The notes beneath the pieces were generated by a model, which made no database searches, was not told the origin of the DNA, and saw only the letters and a list, made by a program, of their open reading frames with translations. A stretch of 64,000 nucleotides of DNA, taken from NCBI GenBank assembly GCA_039193195.1, contig JBCCWS010000011.1:62001-126000 (forward strand), read 5' to 3'. How positions within the stretch are numbered: the first letter of the stretch is position 1; the number at the start of each line of letters is the position of its first letter. Positions 17,820 to 28,100 of the stretch are shown here, piece by piece. This DNA comes from Pseudomonadota bacterium (lineage in GTDB: Bacteria; Pseudomonadota; Gammaproteobacteria; Steroidobacterales; JBCBZW01). The position numbers were made by a program, and so were the translations under genes.

Positions 17820-18224
17820 ATGCAACAACGTTTTCAGAATCTGCAGGAAGAGGACGAGCAGGAGATCAATATCACGCCGATGCTCGACGTGGTGTTCATC
17901 ATGCTCATCTTCTTCATCGTGACCGCGTCCTTCGTCAAGGAGGATGGGATCGACCTGAACAAGCCCGATACCAACCAACCGCAAAACCCGACGGAGAAGA
18001 AGAACATCATCGTCAAGATCGACGGCAGTGATCGGATCTTCATCGACTTTCGGCGGGTGGATAAGCGTCAGGTGCGCGCCAACATCGAGCGCCTGCACGC
18101 CCAGAACCCGGAAGGCATCGTGGTGATCCAGGCCGACAAAGCGACCAGCAACGAATTGGTGGTGGCGGTGATGGACGCTTCCCGAGCAGCAGGCGTGGGC
18201 AACCCCGCGCTGGCGGAGAACTGA
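17820..18224 (+). CDS. exbD: ExbD/TolR biopolymer transport protein, copy 1
   Basis: 134 residues: short cytoplasmic N-terminus, one membrane helix (about 20-40, PMLDVVFIMLIFFIVTASFV) with the proton-carrying Asp (MLDVVFI), and a periplasmic domain with the ExbD-type VQADKATSNELVVAVMDASR ending. It couples proton flow through ExbB to TonB. It lies directly before a second, very similar exbD; the first 40 residues of the two are nearly identical, also at DNA level. The periplasmic domains have diverged more, so the copies may contact different partners. Confidence 0.93.
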   Translation: MQQRFQNLQEEDEQEINITPMLDVVFIMLIFFIVTASFVKEDGIDLNKPDTNQPQNPTEKKNIIVKIDGSDRIFIDFRRVDKRQVRANIERLHAQNPEGIVVIQADKATSNELVVAVMDASRAAGVGNPALAEN

Positions 18225-18350
18225 GCCATGCGCAGAGCGATGCAAAACATGCAGAAGGAGGAGGAGCAGGAGATCAACATCACGCCGATGCTCGACGTGG
18301 TGTTCATCATGCTCATCTTCTTCATTGTGACCGCCTCCTTCGTGAAGGAA
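17850..18350 (+). repeat. Tandem exbD repeat: 93-bp near-identical segments at 17850-17942 and 18258-18350
   Basis: By direct reading the two segments differ at 6 of 93 positions, five of them third-codon changes that leave the protein unchanged. They encode the N-terminal helix of each ExbD. The rest of the two genes has diverged, which fits selection on the membrane helix or recent gene conversion limited to the 5' part. Confidence 0.85.
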
Positions 18351-18632
18351 TCGGGTACCGAGATCACGAAGCCGGACGCACCGACCGCGGTGAAGAAGCC
18401 GAAGGCGAACATCCTCATCGCCATCGATCCAAACAACCAGGTGTGGATCGATCGCAAGCGCACGGATCCACGCGACCTTAGGCCGAACATCGAACGCCTG
18501 CATGCCCAGAATCCGCAAGGCACGGTGGTGGTGCAGGCTGACCGCAAGAGCAACTACGAAACCTTGCTCAAGGTGCTCGACGCGGCACGCGCGGCCAACG
18601 TCACCAACGTGGCGATTGCGGCGCAGAAGTAG
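18228..18632 (+). CDS. exbD: ExbD/TolR biopolymer transport protein, copy 2
   Basis: 134 residues with the same plan as the preceding copy: one membrane helix holding MLDVVFIMLIFFIVT with the conserved Asp, then a periplasmic domain (IAIDPNNQVWIDRKRTD, ERLHAQNPQGTVVVQAD). It starts four bases after copy 1 ends, so the pair is a tandem duplication. Two ExbD types in one stator are known from some gammaproteobacterial TonB2-like operons. Whether they form mixed dimers is not visible here. Confidence 0.93.
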   Translation: MRRAMQNMQKEEEQEINITPMLDVVFIMLIFFIVTASFVKESGTEITKPDAPTAVKKPKANILIAIDPNNQVWIDRKRTDPRDLRPNIERLHAQNPQGTVVVQADRKSNYETLLKVLDAARAANVTNVAIAAQK

Positions 18633-18766
18633 CGGCGGTTCGCGAAAGCGGTCCAGCGGCAGGGAAATACGTGCGGGAGGGCTGTCTCGGTACTTGTCCA
18701 GCCTTCCCACTGATGGCCTACTGGAAGGCCGCAGCGTTCTAACGTCCTAGTGGAGGCTTGAGCACC

Positions 18767-19378
18767 ATGGTCCAGGTTATGAGATTGCTCCCGTCGGCCG
18801 CGCTGGCCTTCGCGGTCACCTTCGGACTCGTCTACATTATGCAGTTCCTGATCGCTACCGGTCAGGCCGCTATCACCGAAGACAAGTCCCTGAATTTCCT
18901 GGAATTCGTGCGCGTCAAGCAGGAAGAAGTGGTAGAGGCGAAGCAGCGTAAGCCGGAAAAGCCGCCCGAGCCGGAAGCACCGCCGCCGGAAGCGCCTCGT
19001 CCGCAGCTGGACCCGACGGACGCTTCCATCAGCATCAGCAACACGGCCGCCTCGCTCTCTGGGGTTGACGTCGGCGGCATCGGCGGCCTTGGCCTCGGCG
19101 CTGCAGACGGCGAGTACCTGCCCATCGTGAAGGTGGCGCCGATTTACCCTCGGCGTGCACTCCAACGTGGTCTGGAAGGCTACGTGATCGTCGAGTTCAC
19201 CGTGTCCCGCCAAGGGACCGTGAAGGACGTGGTGGTGATCGAATCCACCAGCTCCTTGTTTGACCGCGCGGCCGTCGAAGCGGCCCAGAAGTTTAAGTAC
19301 AAGCCCCGGGTGGTGAACGGCGAGCCGATCGAGGTGCCCGGCGTTCGCAACCAGATTACCTTCAAGCTAGAGGGCTAA
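18767..19378 (+). CDS. tonB: TonB energy transducer (TonB2-like, short)
   Basis: About 203 residues. N-terminal membrane anchor (about 8-30, ALAFAVTFGLVYIMQFLIA), a short Glu/Pro-rich spacer (PEKPPEPEAPPPEAPRP), and a C-terminal TonB domain (about 115-203: VKVAPIYPRRALQRGLEGYV, FTVSRQGTVKDVVVIEST, FKYKPRVVNGEPI). It transmits ExbB/ExbD energy to outer-membrane receptors such as the two in this window. ATG 18767 sits ten bases after GGAGG; the TTG at 18758 is too close to that site. The spacer is much shorter than in E. coli TonB, a known trait of TonB2 proteins. Confidence 0.93.
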   Translation: MVQVMRLLPSAALAFAVTFGLVYIMQFLIATGQAAITEDKSLNFLEFVRVKQEEVVEAKQRKPEKPPEPEAPPPEAPRPQLDPTDASISISNTAASLSGVDVGGIGGLGLGAADGEYLPIVKVAPIYPRRALQRGLEGYVIVEFTVSRQGTVKDVVVIESTSSLFDRAAVEAAQKFKYKPRVVNGEPIEVPGVRNQITFKLEG

Positions 19379-19389
19379 GGCCTGACGGC

Positions 19390-19416
19390 GGAACCTCGAG
19401 CGAGTCCCGAGGTTCC
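19390..19416 (+). repeat. 9-bp inverted repeat between tonB and the TPR gene
   Basis: GGAACCTCG (19390-19398) pairs exactly with CGAGGTTCC (19408-19416) around a 9-base loop, 12 bases after the tonB stop. T residues (19431-19435) come 15 bases later, so it is at best a weak terminator; an mRNA-stabilising or processing hairpin that lowers expression of the TPR gene relative to tonB is also possible. Confidence 0.55.
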
Positions 19417-19465
19417 AAACGGCGAGTGTGTTTTTCACGTCCACGGACGTATCGAGGCTTACCCA

Positions 19466-20767
19466 ATGACTCTTCGCACCCTACTTATTACGTTGCTCCT
19501 GGCAGTGACCACCGCGGCCTTCGCCCAGGAAGGGGAGAGCGACCGGGAAACCAAGAAGACCCCCGCGATGCGGGAGAAGGTTTACACCATACTCTCCGAA
19601 GCACAGATGCTGCTGGAAGAGGAAGAGAACTCGGCCGGCGCCCTGTCCAAGCTCGCGCAGCTCGAGAAGATGAAGGACCTGAACACCTACGAGCTTGCGC
19701 AGATGTGGACCTTCTACGGCTACGTCTACTTTCAGCAGGAGAACTATTCGGGCGCTCGCAGGGCGTACGAGAACGTGCTGAAGCAGGATCCGCCGGAGGC
19801 CCTGCAAGTCTCGACGATCTACACCTTGGCGCAGCTGAGCTTCGTCACCGAGGACTACGACGGCGCTGTGAAATATCTGCAGGACTGGTTCAAGGTGGCC
19901 ATCAATCCGGGCCCCGAACCGTACATTCTGCTATGCCAGGGGATGTACCAACAGGCGGCCGCATTGGACGGCGAGGCAGCTAAGAAGCGCTATCGCCAGG
20001 CTATCGTGCCTTGCCAGGACGGCATCGCCCTGGCCCAGGAACGCGGCGTCGAAATCCGCGAGAACTGGTACCTCCTGCTGCGCACTTTCTACTACGAGCT
20101 CGGCGACTACCCAAATATGCTTGCCGTGCTTGAAACCTTGATCACCACCTGGCCAAAAAAGGAATACTGGATTCAGCTTTCGGGCGTCTACGGCGAGCTC
20201 GGCCAGGAAAAGAACCAGCTCGCTGCGTATGAGATCGCTTTCAAACAAGGATTCTTGAGTCGTGGCAGCGAAGTGGTGACCCTCGCGCAGCTGTTCATGC
20301 AGGCCGGTGTGCCATACAAGGCCGCCAAGATCCTCGATGATGGCATCAACAAGACCAATTTGGTGGAGAGCGACGAGCGAAACAACCGTCTGCTCGCCCA
20401 GGCCTGGATGCTCGCGGCGGAGGACAAGAACGCTATCGAGCCCTTGAAGAAGGCGGCCAGCTTGACCAGCGGTGGCGAGATGGACTACCGCTTGGCGCAG
20501 ACCTACTTCAACCTGGATCAGTACGAAAACGCTATCGACGCAGCCAATACCGCCTTGCGTAAGGGCGCTCTCAAGCGTACGGATGCTGTGAATGTGCTGC
20601 TCGGTATGGCGCACTTCAACGAGAAGAACTACCAGGACTCGCTGAAGGCCTTTCGCGAGGCGTCCAAGGACAAGCGATCTGGCCAGCTGGCGCGTCAGTG
20701 GGTTAACCACGTGCAGTCAGAAATCGACCGCGAGGCCCAGCTGCGGGCGGCGCTGCGCGGGCGCTGA
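19466..20767 (+). CDS. Periplasmic TPR-repeat protein, last gene of the TonB2-like operon
   Basis: 433 residues with a signal peptide (about 1-21, TLLITLLLAVTTAAFAQ) followed by tetratricopeptide-type helical pairs through most of the chain (ELAQMWTFYGYVYFQQENYS, STIYTLAQLSFVTEDYDGAV, YRLAQTYFNLDQYENAIDAA). A TPR protein commonly closes TonB2-type operons and is presumed to scaffold the periplasmic complex; its biochemical role is not established. The TPR repeat next to tonB resembles the TPR/TonB-domain fusion at 54418-55278 in this same window. A terminator-like hairpin follows. Confidence 0.85.
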   Translation: MTLRTLLITLLLAVTTAAFAQEGESDRETKKTPAMREKVYTILSEAQMLLEEEENSAGALSKLAQLEKMKDLNTYELAQMWTFYGYVYFQQENYSGARRAYENVLKQDPPEALQVSTIYTLAQLSFVTEDYDGAVKYLQDWFKVAINPGPEPYILLCQGMYQQAAALDGEAAKKRYRQAIVPCQDGIALAQERGVEIRENWYLLLRTFYYELGDYPNMLAVLETLITTWPKKEYWIQLSGVYGELGQEKNQLAAYEIAFKQGFLSRGSEVVTLAQLFMQAGVPYKAAKILDDGINKTNLVESDERNNRLLAQAWMLAAEDKNAIEPLKKAASLTSGGEMDYRLAQTYFNLDQYENAIDAANTALRKGALKRTDAVNVLLGMAHFNEKNYQDSLKAFREASKDKRSGQLARQWVNHVQSEIDREAQLRAALRGR

Positions 20768-20793
20768 TCTTCCGCCGAGCCTACTCCTCGATT

Positions 20794-20836
20794 GCGGGGC
20801 GGATGTCGGGCGACCGGTATTCGCCCCGCTTTGTTT
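20794..20836 (+). terminator. Probable terminator of the TonB2-like operon
   Basis: GCGGGGCG (20794-20801) pairs with CGCCCCGC (20822-20829), a 20-base loop, then TTTGTTT. It follows the TPR stop by 27 bases and touches the end of the convergent FHA gene. The loop is long, so efficiency is uncertain. Confidence 0.55.
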
Positions 20837-21308
20837 AGTCGTCTCGAGCGGCCCCGCAAGTCGAACAGACCGTGGGAATCGCCTTGCTGCGGGCCGAGGC
20901 AAGACCCCAGCGCCGCAAGAGCTGATCTACGTCGAAGCCCGCATCCGGCTCGTAGCGCAGGAAGCGCAGCCTGAACTTCGCCACCACGATCTCGTCACCG
21001 CTGCGTAGCTGGCGCACACGCATCCAGGCGTTATTGACGTAGGTGCCGTTACGGCTGCCCAGGTCTTCCACCAGGCTCTCGCCTTGCACGGTGATGATCT
21101 GCAGGTGGTGTCGGCTGACGCCGTCCGCGTCGAGTACCACGTCGTTGTCCGGGTGCCGGCCAACGGTCACGATGCGCTTGTCGAGCGCCACGCGTTGAAG
21201 CTCCTCGCCTCCAAGGGTGATACGCAGGCCAGGCCGTCCATAGCTCCTGCCGCTCTCGTTGCTCGTCTCGCCCGACGAGCCGGGCACGCCGAGGGGAACC
21301 GCACTCAT
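20835..21308 (-). CDS. FHA-domain protein
   Basis: 157 residues. A forkhead-associated domain (about 27-105) is clear: VTVGRHPDNDVVLDADGVSR with the GR, SRHH (SRHHLQI) and NGTYVNN signatures that bind phosphothreonine. The remaining C-terminal part (about 110-157) ends in CSTCGAARDD with a CxxC pair. It probably reads Ser/Thr kinase signals in the cytoplasm, but no kinase or type VI secretion gene is adjacent. It is transcribed toward the TonB2-like operon. Confidence 0.87.
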   Translation of the reverse strand: MSAVPLGVPGSSGETSNESGRSYGRPGLRITLGGEELQRVALDKRIVTVGRHPDNDVVLDADGVSRHHLQIITVQGESLVEDLGSRNGTYVNNAWMRVRQLRSGDEIVVAKFRLRFLRYEPDAGFDVDQLLRRWGLASARSKAIPTVCSTCGAARDD

Positions 21309-21543
21309 CTAATCGCACCTCTGGATGGCTGCTGTGGATACGCCAATCGGGATGCCCGAAGCTCGGCTCCGAGCGGTGTCCCGGCCCAAACATGGTCGCG
21401 TACTGCCGGCCGGCGGAACCGTTAATTCGTTCGCACTCTCGTCACTCGGGCCCGCTGGGATGCTCGGCTAACCTGTGAGCCGGGTATCAACTAAGCGCCG
21501 TTTTCCTAAAGCTTCTGTCAAACGCACCGACAACAGGAGCTGG

Positions 21544-21558
21544 AACGCAAGTTGCGTT
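21544..21558. promoter_or_regulatory. 15-base palindrome, candidate operator before the VOC gene
   Basis: AACGCAA-G-TTGCGTT is an exact inverted repeat with a single central base, ending 28 bases before ATG 21587. Its position over the expected leader or promoter end suggests a repressor site; the regulator is unknown. Confidence 0.5.
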
Positions 21559-21586
21559 TGTCGCCTCGTCTGGCAGGAGTACACGT

Positions 21587-21961
21587 ATGCAGCTGGGCCC
21601 CTTCTCCGTAAGTCTCTCCGTCCGAGACCTCGGTGACTCGCTGGCGTTCTATCGCAGCTTGGGCTTCGAGGTCGTGGATGATCATCGCGCTGACAACTGG
21701 GTCGTGCTATCCAACGGCTCCGCGCGCATTGGGTTGTTCCAGGGAATGTTCCCCCGGAATGTGCTCACCTTCCGCCCCAGCAGTCTCGGGCGGGTGATCG
21801 AGCAGCTGCGTGGCAACGGCGTAGAGGTTCCCGACGATACCTTTGGGTCGCACTTCTTCCTATCGGATCCGGACGGCAACCCGATCCTGGTCGATCAGGT
21901 GGGCACGGACACGGGCGAGCAACCCGCGAGTCGCGGTCGGCGCGAGCGCGAGCTCGCCTAG
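21587..21961 (+). CDS. VOC (glyoxalase/bleomycin-resistance) family protein
   Basis: 124 residues, one vicinal-oxygen-chelate module pair: the first beta-alpha-beta unit SLSVRDLGDSLAFYRSLGFEV and the second ending SDPDGNPILVDQ. VOC proteins bind a metal or small ligand; the reaction cannot be inferred. The position usually occupied by an N-terminal metal His is not His here (SVSLSVRD), so it may be a ligand-binding rather than catalytic member. GGCAGGAG before ATG 21587 is a good ribosome site. The 3' end overlaps the convergent phosphatase gene by 4 bp. Confidence 0.82.
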   Translation: MQLGPFSVSLSVRDLGDSLAFYRSLGFEVVDDHRADNWVVLSNGSARIGLFQGMFPRNVLTFRPSSLGRVIEQLRGNGVEVPDDTFGSHFFLSDPDGNPILVDQVGTDTGEQPASRGRRERELA

Positions 21962-22674
21962 CGCAGGGTTTGTAACGCGTCTTCCAGATGGTCCACCGCG
22001 GCTCGTTCGGTCAGGAGGAGCTCTCCTGCCTGCTCAGCTCGGCAAAAGGCCGTGCGCGATGCGTTCGGGATGTTCCAGTTGTGCGCGATCGCCTCCTCGA
22101 GTGAGTCGCCACTGACCAGATGCATGGCCACGCTGATCACTCCGCCGGACGTCACCGCTAGCACCCGGCGGCCCAGCGCCGTGCGCTCGCGTAAGGCGCC
22201 CAGCACATCTTCCACCTGCTGACGAAACTGCGGCCAGCTCGGTGAGACCGGTGTGGCCACACTACCGCGCGCCCAGTACTCGCAAACACGCATGACCAAC
22301 CCCATCAGCGCCTCATCCGCATCATCACCACCGCGGGCGTAGCGCCGGTACAGGCGCCTCACCTCACGGTCGCGCAGGCAAAGCTCTGGAGTGAGCTTGC
22401 GCACCACTTTCTCCGCCGGAAACTCATCGAGACCGGACAACTCCGAGGGCGTAGGCCAAGCCAGGCCCGCCTTGGCGTAGACTCGCGCGAAGGTGCGCTC
22501 GGTCTGCTGCTGGCGCGCCAGGGTTCCTGTGACTACCTCATCGAACGCGATGTCTCGCGAGAGCCAGAATTGCGCCAACGCCTCAGCCTGCTGGGTGCCC
22601 AGCGGTGACAGGCGATCGTAGTCGGCGGTGTTGAAGCTCGCTTGTCCGTGGCGAACGAGTATCAGATCAGCCAT
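21958..22674 (-). CDS. Histidine phosphatase (phosphoglycerate-mutase-like) family protein
   Basis: 238 residues. The catalytic motif LVRHGQASF is at residues 5-13, followed by YDRLSPLGTQQAEALAQFW; a conserved Glu is expected around 80 and the second catalytic His lies in the LAVTSGGVI region where most members have GH. Here that region reads TSGGVISVAMH rather than SHGG, so the second His seems to be missing or displaced. This family dephosphorylates proteins or small phosphoesters. The start ATG at 22674 follows directly from the LILVRHG alignment. Confidence 0.83.
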   Translation of the reverse strand: MADLILVRHGQASFNTADYDRLSPLGTQQAEALAQFWLSRDIAFDEVVTGTLARQQQTERTFARVYAKAGLAWPTPSELSGLDEFPAEKVVRKLTPELCLRDREVRRLYRRYARGGDDADEALMGLVMRVCEYWARGSVATPVSPSWPQFRQQVEDVLGALRERTALGRRVLAVTSGGVISVAMHLVSGDSLEEAIAHNWNIPNASRTAFCRAEQAGELLLTERAAVDHLEDALQTLR

Positions 22675-22849
22675 TGAGCATCGTGCCGTGTGTTCGAAGT
22701 GCCCAGTCTACTACGACGCTGCCTTGTGGCTCTTCCTAACAAAGCCGTTCGCTGCGGCGCTGCCGGCCAGCGTTGGCCGAACATGAGTATCTTTGCCTTT
22801 CCGTGCGTCGGCCGTGCTCGCCCGAGCGTTAGCGGGCGAACCACGCGTG

Positions 22850-25018
22850 CTACTTCAGGCCCGGTGCCTTGACTGACTGGAAGGACTCGCCTGTGTCGGC
22901 CAAGCGTTGCACGAGGGGTGCAACGTCGTAGTAGCCGTGCTCGTTGCCAAGGCGCTCGCCGAGTGCGCGTAGGCGCGCACTCACGTGCTTGGCGCCCAGG
23001 GTGTCGCCGTGGAACATCGGACCGCCGCGCCAGGCGGGAAATCCGTAGCCGTTCACGTAGATGATGTCGATATCGACCGATCGCAGGGCGATGCCGTCGT
23101 CGAGAACGCGGGCCCCTTCGTTGATCAGTGCGAGTAGGCAGCGTTCAACGATCTCCTCGGCGTCGATCGATCGACGGGTGATGCCAAGATCTCCAGCGGT
23201 CTGCGCGATCAGGGCATCCACCTGCGGGTCCGGGAGCGCCCTGTAGGGGGCCTCGGGCTCGTAGCGGTAAAAGCCGGCGCCGGATTTCTGCCCGAGGCGC
23301 TCGCGGGAGACCAGCGCTCCCTCCAGTACGAAGAAGCCTGGGTCGGCCGGTCTTTCCGGGAGATGCTGGTGAATACGATAGCCGACGTCGATACCCGCAA
23401 GGTCGCTCACCTTACACGGCCCAAGGGCACAGCCGAAGGTCTCCATTGCCGCATCGATCTGACTTGGAGATGCACCCTCGAGCAGCAGCTGGTTCATCTC
23501 CCGCAGGTACGGGTCCACCATGCGGTTGCCGATGAACCCACGGCAGACACCGGAGACTACGCTGACCTTGCGCAAGCGCTTGCCGAGTTTTAGTGCGGTG
23601 GCGAGCACCTCGTTGTCGGTCTTAGCCCCGCGCACGATCTCCAGCAGGCGCATTGCGTTGGCAGGGCTGAAGAAGTGCAGGCCAAGCACGTCGCTAGGGC
23701 GCGAGGTCACCGCGGCGATCTCATCCACGTCCAGCGTTGAGGTGTTGGTGGCGAGGATTGCACCGTCGCGGCAGATCCCGTCGAGGCGACGGAAAATATC
23801 CTGCTTTAGGGACATGTCCTCGAAGACCGCCTCGATCACCAGGTCCACATCGCCCAGGGCGGCGAGGTCACGCTCGCCCCGTAGCTGGCGAGTGCGCTGC
23901 TCGGCCACCGCCTCGGGAATTCGCCCCTTCGTCACGGCCCTTTCGTAGTGCGCTTGAATGGCGTCGAAGGCCTTGGTAAGTGGTGCCCAATCTCGCTCCA
24001 CCATGCAGACCTCGACGCCCGCATCCAGAAGGCAAATGGCGATCCCAGTGCCCATGGTGCCGCCACCTATCACTGCCGCTTGGCGGATCTCGCGCACGGA
24101 TGTCTCCCGATCGACGCCGGGCACCCGGGCTACTTCGCGCTCGCCGAAGAATACGTGTCGCAGGGCCGCGGACTGGGGTGACGCGAGCGCTTGCTGGAAT
24201 AGGTCCCGCTCGACGGCGACGCCCTCGTCGAAGGCCGCCCGTGTGCCGCCTGTGCCGTGCTCAAGGAGGGTGGCCACTGCCTGCACAGCGAAGGCCGGCG
24301 CCGTCTGGCCAGGCGCCTCCCGCTCGAGCCGTTCGCGGGCAGCATCGAGCACGGCTGGCGCCTGATCGAGGGCGGGTACCGCGACTTCGCTCAGGCGCCG
24401 TGGGGGTTGGTCGCTGTGGGCGGCGGCGAAGGCGATGGCAGCGGCGACCGGTCCGTCTTCTCCTGCTTCGAGTGGCACCACCGCGTCGAGCAGGCCGAGC
24501 TCGACCGCCCGTTCGGCGCGAATAGGCTTGCCCGTGACAATCATGCCGAGCGCGTCGCTCACCCCCATCAGGCGCGGTGCCCGCTGTGTGCCCTGAGCAC
24601 CGGGGATCAGGCCGAGGTTGACCTCGGGGAAACCGAGGCGCGCCCCTGCGACCGCCACCCGAAAGTGGCAGCCGAGCGCAACTTCCAAGCCCCCGCCCAG
24701 GGCATTGCCATGAATTGCCGCCACGATGGGCAAGCGTGAGGCTTCGAGCGCATCGACAACCTCTGGCAGGCCAGGCGGTTCCCAGGGCTTGCCGAACTCG
24801 CGGATGTCGGCGCCCGCCATAAAGGTACGCCCGTCGCAAGCGAGCACCAGCATCTGCGCTTCGGCTCGTTTGGCTGCCTCCTCTACGGCGGCCACCAGGC
24901 CCAGGCGTACAGCGTGGGAGATGGCGTTCACCGGGGGGTTAGCCACGCGAATCAAGCCGATCTGAAGGCTCGGCCACTCCAAGCGTACGACATCGTTCAC
25001 GGGTCCAGACTCCTGCAT
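22850..25018 (-). CDS. Bifunctional enoyl-CoA hydratase / 3-hydroxyacyl-CoA dehydrogenase (FadJ/FadB-like)
   Basis: About 722 residues from the ATG at 25018. The crotonase domain (about 10-190) has the oxyanion-hole block [20 protein letters not shown] with the catalytic Glu and [18 protein letters not shown]. The NAD-binding dehydrogenase domain begins at about 305 ([20 protein letters not shown]) and includes [14 protein letters not shown] and [19 protein letters not shown]. The C-terminal domain follows ([38 protein letters not shown]). It performs hydration and NAD-dependent oxidation in fatty-acid beta-oxidation; no thiolase gene is adjacent. The frame is open to 25165, but the preferred start removes a stretch that overlaps the divergent uvrA leader. 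Confidence 0.92.
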   Translation of the reverse strand: MQESGPVNDVVRLEWPSLQIGLIRVANPPVNAISHAVRLGLVAAVEEAAKRAEAQMLVLACDGRTFMAGADIREFGKPWEPPGLPEVVDALEASRLPIVAAIHGNALGGGLEVALGCHFRVAVAGARLGFPEVNLGLIPGAQGTQRAPRLMGVSDALGMIVTGKPIRAERAVELGLLDAVVPLEAGEDGPVAAAIAFAAAHSDQPPRRLSEVAVPALDQAPAVLDAARERLEREAPGQTAPAFAVQAVATLLEHGTGGTRAAFDEGVAVERDLFQQALASPQSAALRHVFFGEREVARVPGVDRETSVREIRQAAVIGGGTMGTGIAICLLDAGVEVCMVERDWAPLTKAFDAIQAHYERAVTKGRIPEAVAEQRTRQLRGERDLAALGDVDLVIEAVFEDMSLKQDIFRRLDGICRDGAILATNTSTLDVDEIAAVTSRPSDVLGLHFFSPANAMRLLEIVRGAKTDNEVLATALKLGKRLRKVSVVSGVCRGFIGNRMVDPYLREMNQLLLEGASPSQIDAAMETFGCALGPCKVSDLAGIDVGYRIHQHLPERPADPGFFVLEGALVSRERLGQKSGAGFYRYEPEAPYRALPDPQVDALIAQTAGDLGITRRSIDAEEIVERCLLALINEGARVLDDGIALRSVDIDIIYVNGYGFPAWRGGPMFHGDTLGAKHVSARLRALGERLGNEHGYYDVAPLVQRLADTGESFQSVKAPGLK

Positions 25019-25148
25019 TGCCAACAGCTTCGGGAAGGACGGGATTATCGCGGAAAACGGGGCCGTTGACCGCCCTGTGTCAAGCCTTGACCGGCCGCAG
25101 ACCGCCCCCCTATCGTCGCCTGTCCTGCGTGCGGCCCTCGCGAGCGCC

Positions 25149-28100
25149 ATGACCCAAGACGCCATCCTCGTCCGCGGCGCCCGTCAGAACAATCTGAAGG
25201 GTGTCGATATCGATCTGCCCCTGGGCCAGCTTATCGTCATCACCGGCGTGAGCGGCTCGGGCAAGTCTTCGCTCGCCTTCGATACGGTGTACTCCGAAGG
25301 GCAGCGACGCTACGTAGAGACCTTCTCGCCTTACGCGCGCCAGTTCCTCGATCGCATGGATAAGCCGCGCGCCGAGCGGATCGAGGGTATCCCGCCGGCC
25401 ATCGCTATCGATCAGACCAACCCCGTGCGGACCTCGCGCTCCACCGTGGGCACGATGACCGAACTCAATGACCATCTAAAGCTGCTTTTCGCGCGGATGG
25501 CGGAGCTTTACTGCGAGGGCTGCGGCCGGCCGGTGCGCAAGGACGATCCCGTGCAGGCGGCCGGCGAGTTGATCGACACGCACGGCGAGGTGCGAGCCAT
25601 CGTCGGCTTCTACGTGCGCGTGCCGGAGAACTTCACCCAGGAGGAGGTGGAAGCCCTGCTCAAGGCCCAGGGCTACACGCGCTACGCCGCGGTGAGCGAT
25701 GGGCGCCTGGAGGTAATTCAGGATCGACTGCGCTTGCGGACCGACAATCGGGGACGCCTGGTGGAAGCCCTCGAGGCCGCGCTACGTCGGGGTAGCCGCC
25801 GGGCCTTCGTGCGCTTACTGGACGAGCACGGCGAGGCCGCGGACACGGCGCACTTCTCCGATCAGTTTCACTGCGCTCACTGCGATATCGACTACGAGAC
25901 ACCCGTTCCCAACACCTTCTCTTTCAATTCACCGATCGGGGCCTGCGATAGCTGCCGCGGCTTCGGTCGCACGATGGGGATCGACTACGCCCTAGTGGTC
26001 CCCAACGAGTCGCTGTCCCTCGCCGAGGGCGCGATCAAGCCGTGGACGAGCAAGAGCTACCGCGAGTGTCAGCGTGATCTTGCCAAGCACGCTAAGCGCG
26101 TCGGCATCGATATGCACACGCCCTGGTGCGATCTCACGGACGCCGAGCGCGCGTGGGTGTTGGAGGGCGATGGCGACTGGGATGGTGGCCACTGGTACGG
26201 CGTGCGTCGCTTCTTCGATTGGCTCGAGGGCCGCGCCTACCGCATGCACGTGCGGGTGATGCTGTCGCGCTACCGCAGCTACGACACCTGCGAGTCTTGC
26301 GGCGGCGCCCGCTTGAAGCGCCCAGCGCTCGCCTGGCGCTTGGGTACGCAAGAGCAAGCCGATGCGGTGCTGCCGCCCGCTCAGCGCTTTCAGCCCGTGG
26401 CCACCGACGACCTCGATCTGCCGCTCCTGCCACGCGACCAGCGCGAGAAGCTGCCCGGGCTGTGTGTGCACGACCTGATGCAGCTCAGCCTTGATGACCT
26501 CGGCACGTTTTTCGACGCCATAGCGATCGAAGCCGACGAGGCGATGGAGTTGCTCTACGAGGAGATCCGCTCGCGCTTGAGGTTCTTGAGCGACGTGGGT
26601 CTCGGTTACCTGAGCCTCGATCGCCAGTCGCGAACCTTGAGTGGTGGGGAGGTACAGCGAATAAACCTGACGACGGCCCTAGGCACCTCGCTGGTCAATG
26701 CCCTGTTCGTTCTCGACGAGCCAAGCATAGGGTTGCACGCCCGCGACGTCGACCGTCTGGTCCGTGTGCTGCATCGCCTGCGTGACGCAGGCAACACCTT
26801 GCTCGTCGTCGAGCACGACCCCGACGTGATTCGCGCCGCAGACCGCGTGGTCGACATTGGCCCCGGGCCCGGCGAGCGAGGCGGTACGGTGGTCTTCGAA
26901 GGCACGCCCACGCAGCTCCTGCGCTCTACGCGCAGCGCCACGGCACCGCACCTGCGCGGCGAGCCGCCAGACCTTACGCCCTATGCACCGATACTGCGCC
27001 AGGAGGATCTTGGCGATCTGCGCGTCTTCGGCGCGCGCGAGCACAACCTGCGCAACATTGACGTGAGCTTGCCGCTCGGACGCCTCGTTTGCGTGACTGG
27101 GGTAAGCGGCAGCGGCAAATCGACCCTGATTCACGATGTGCTCTACCGCGCCCTGTCCAAGCACTTCGGGCGGGCTACGGAGCTACCCGGCAGCCATGAG
27201 CGTGTTGAGGGCGCCGCGCAGCTGCGCGATGTGGTGCTCGTGGATCAATCGCCGATCGGCAAGACCACGCGCTCGAATCCCGCCAGCTACGTAGGCGCCT
27301 TCGACGGCATCCGCAAGCTCTTCGCCGCCACCCCGCTGGCGCAGGCACGCGGCTACACGGCCGGCGCCTTTAGCTTCAACGCGGGCGACGGCCGTTGTCC
27401 CGACTGCGGAGGCACCGGCTTCGAACACGTGGAGATGCAGTTCCTGAGCGACGTGTACTTACGCTGCGCCACCTGCGATGGCAAGCGCTATCGCGAAGAT
27501 GTGCTCGAGGTGCGCTGGTCGCGGGACGATGGAAACGATGCCTCCTGGAGCATCTCTGACGTCCTCGAGCTGACGGTGGAAGACGCCCTCGCCGTGTTCT
27601 CCGACCAGGCGGAAGTGCAGCGCGCCCTGGCGCCGCTGGTGGATGTAGGCCTTGGTTACGTTCGCCTCGGTCAGCCCGTACCGACGCTCAGTGGGGGTGA
27701 GGCACAGCGCTTGAAGTTGGCGGGTCATCTCGCCGAGGCGGCCAAACGTCGCCGTTCGCGTAAGCGTGACGAAGACCATGGACTCAGCACGCTCTATCTC
27801 TTCGACGAACCGACGACAGGCCTTCACTTCGAGGATGTGAGCGTGCTCTTGCGCGCCTTCGCGGCGTTGGTGGAGGACGGCGGTTCGCTGGTGGTCATCG
27901 AACACAACCTGGACGTGATCGACGCGGCGGATTGGTTGATCGATTTGGGACCGGAAGGTGGCACAGCCGGTGGCGAGGTGGTGTTCGCGGGTACGCCAGC
28001 CGCCATTCGCAAGGCGCGCGCCTCCCACACCGGGAAGTCCCTGCGCAACGCCGATGCTGCTGTGCGTGCTGCCGCCAAGGCGAAGCGTTCCCCAGCTGCT

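Noticed and set aside
17550-18710. 386-codon minus-strand frame across exbB and both exbD genes
   Set aside because: His/Arg/Leu-rich low-complexity translation produced by the repeated sense-strand codons.
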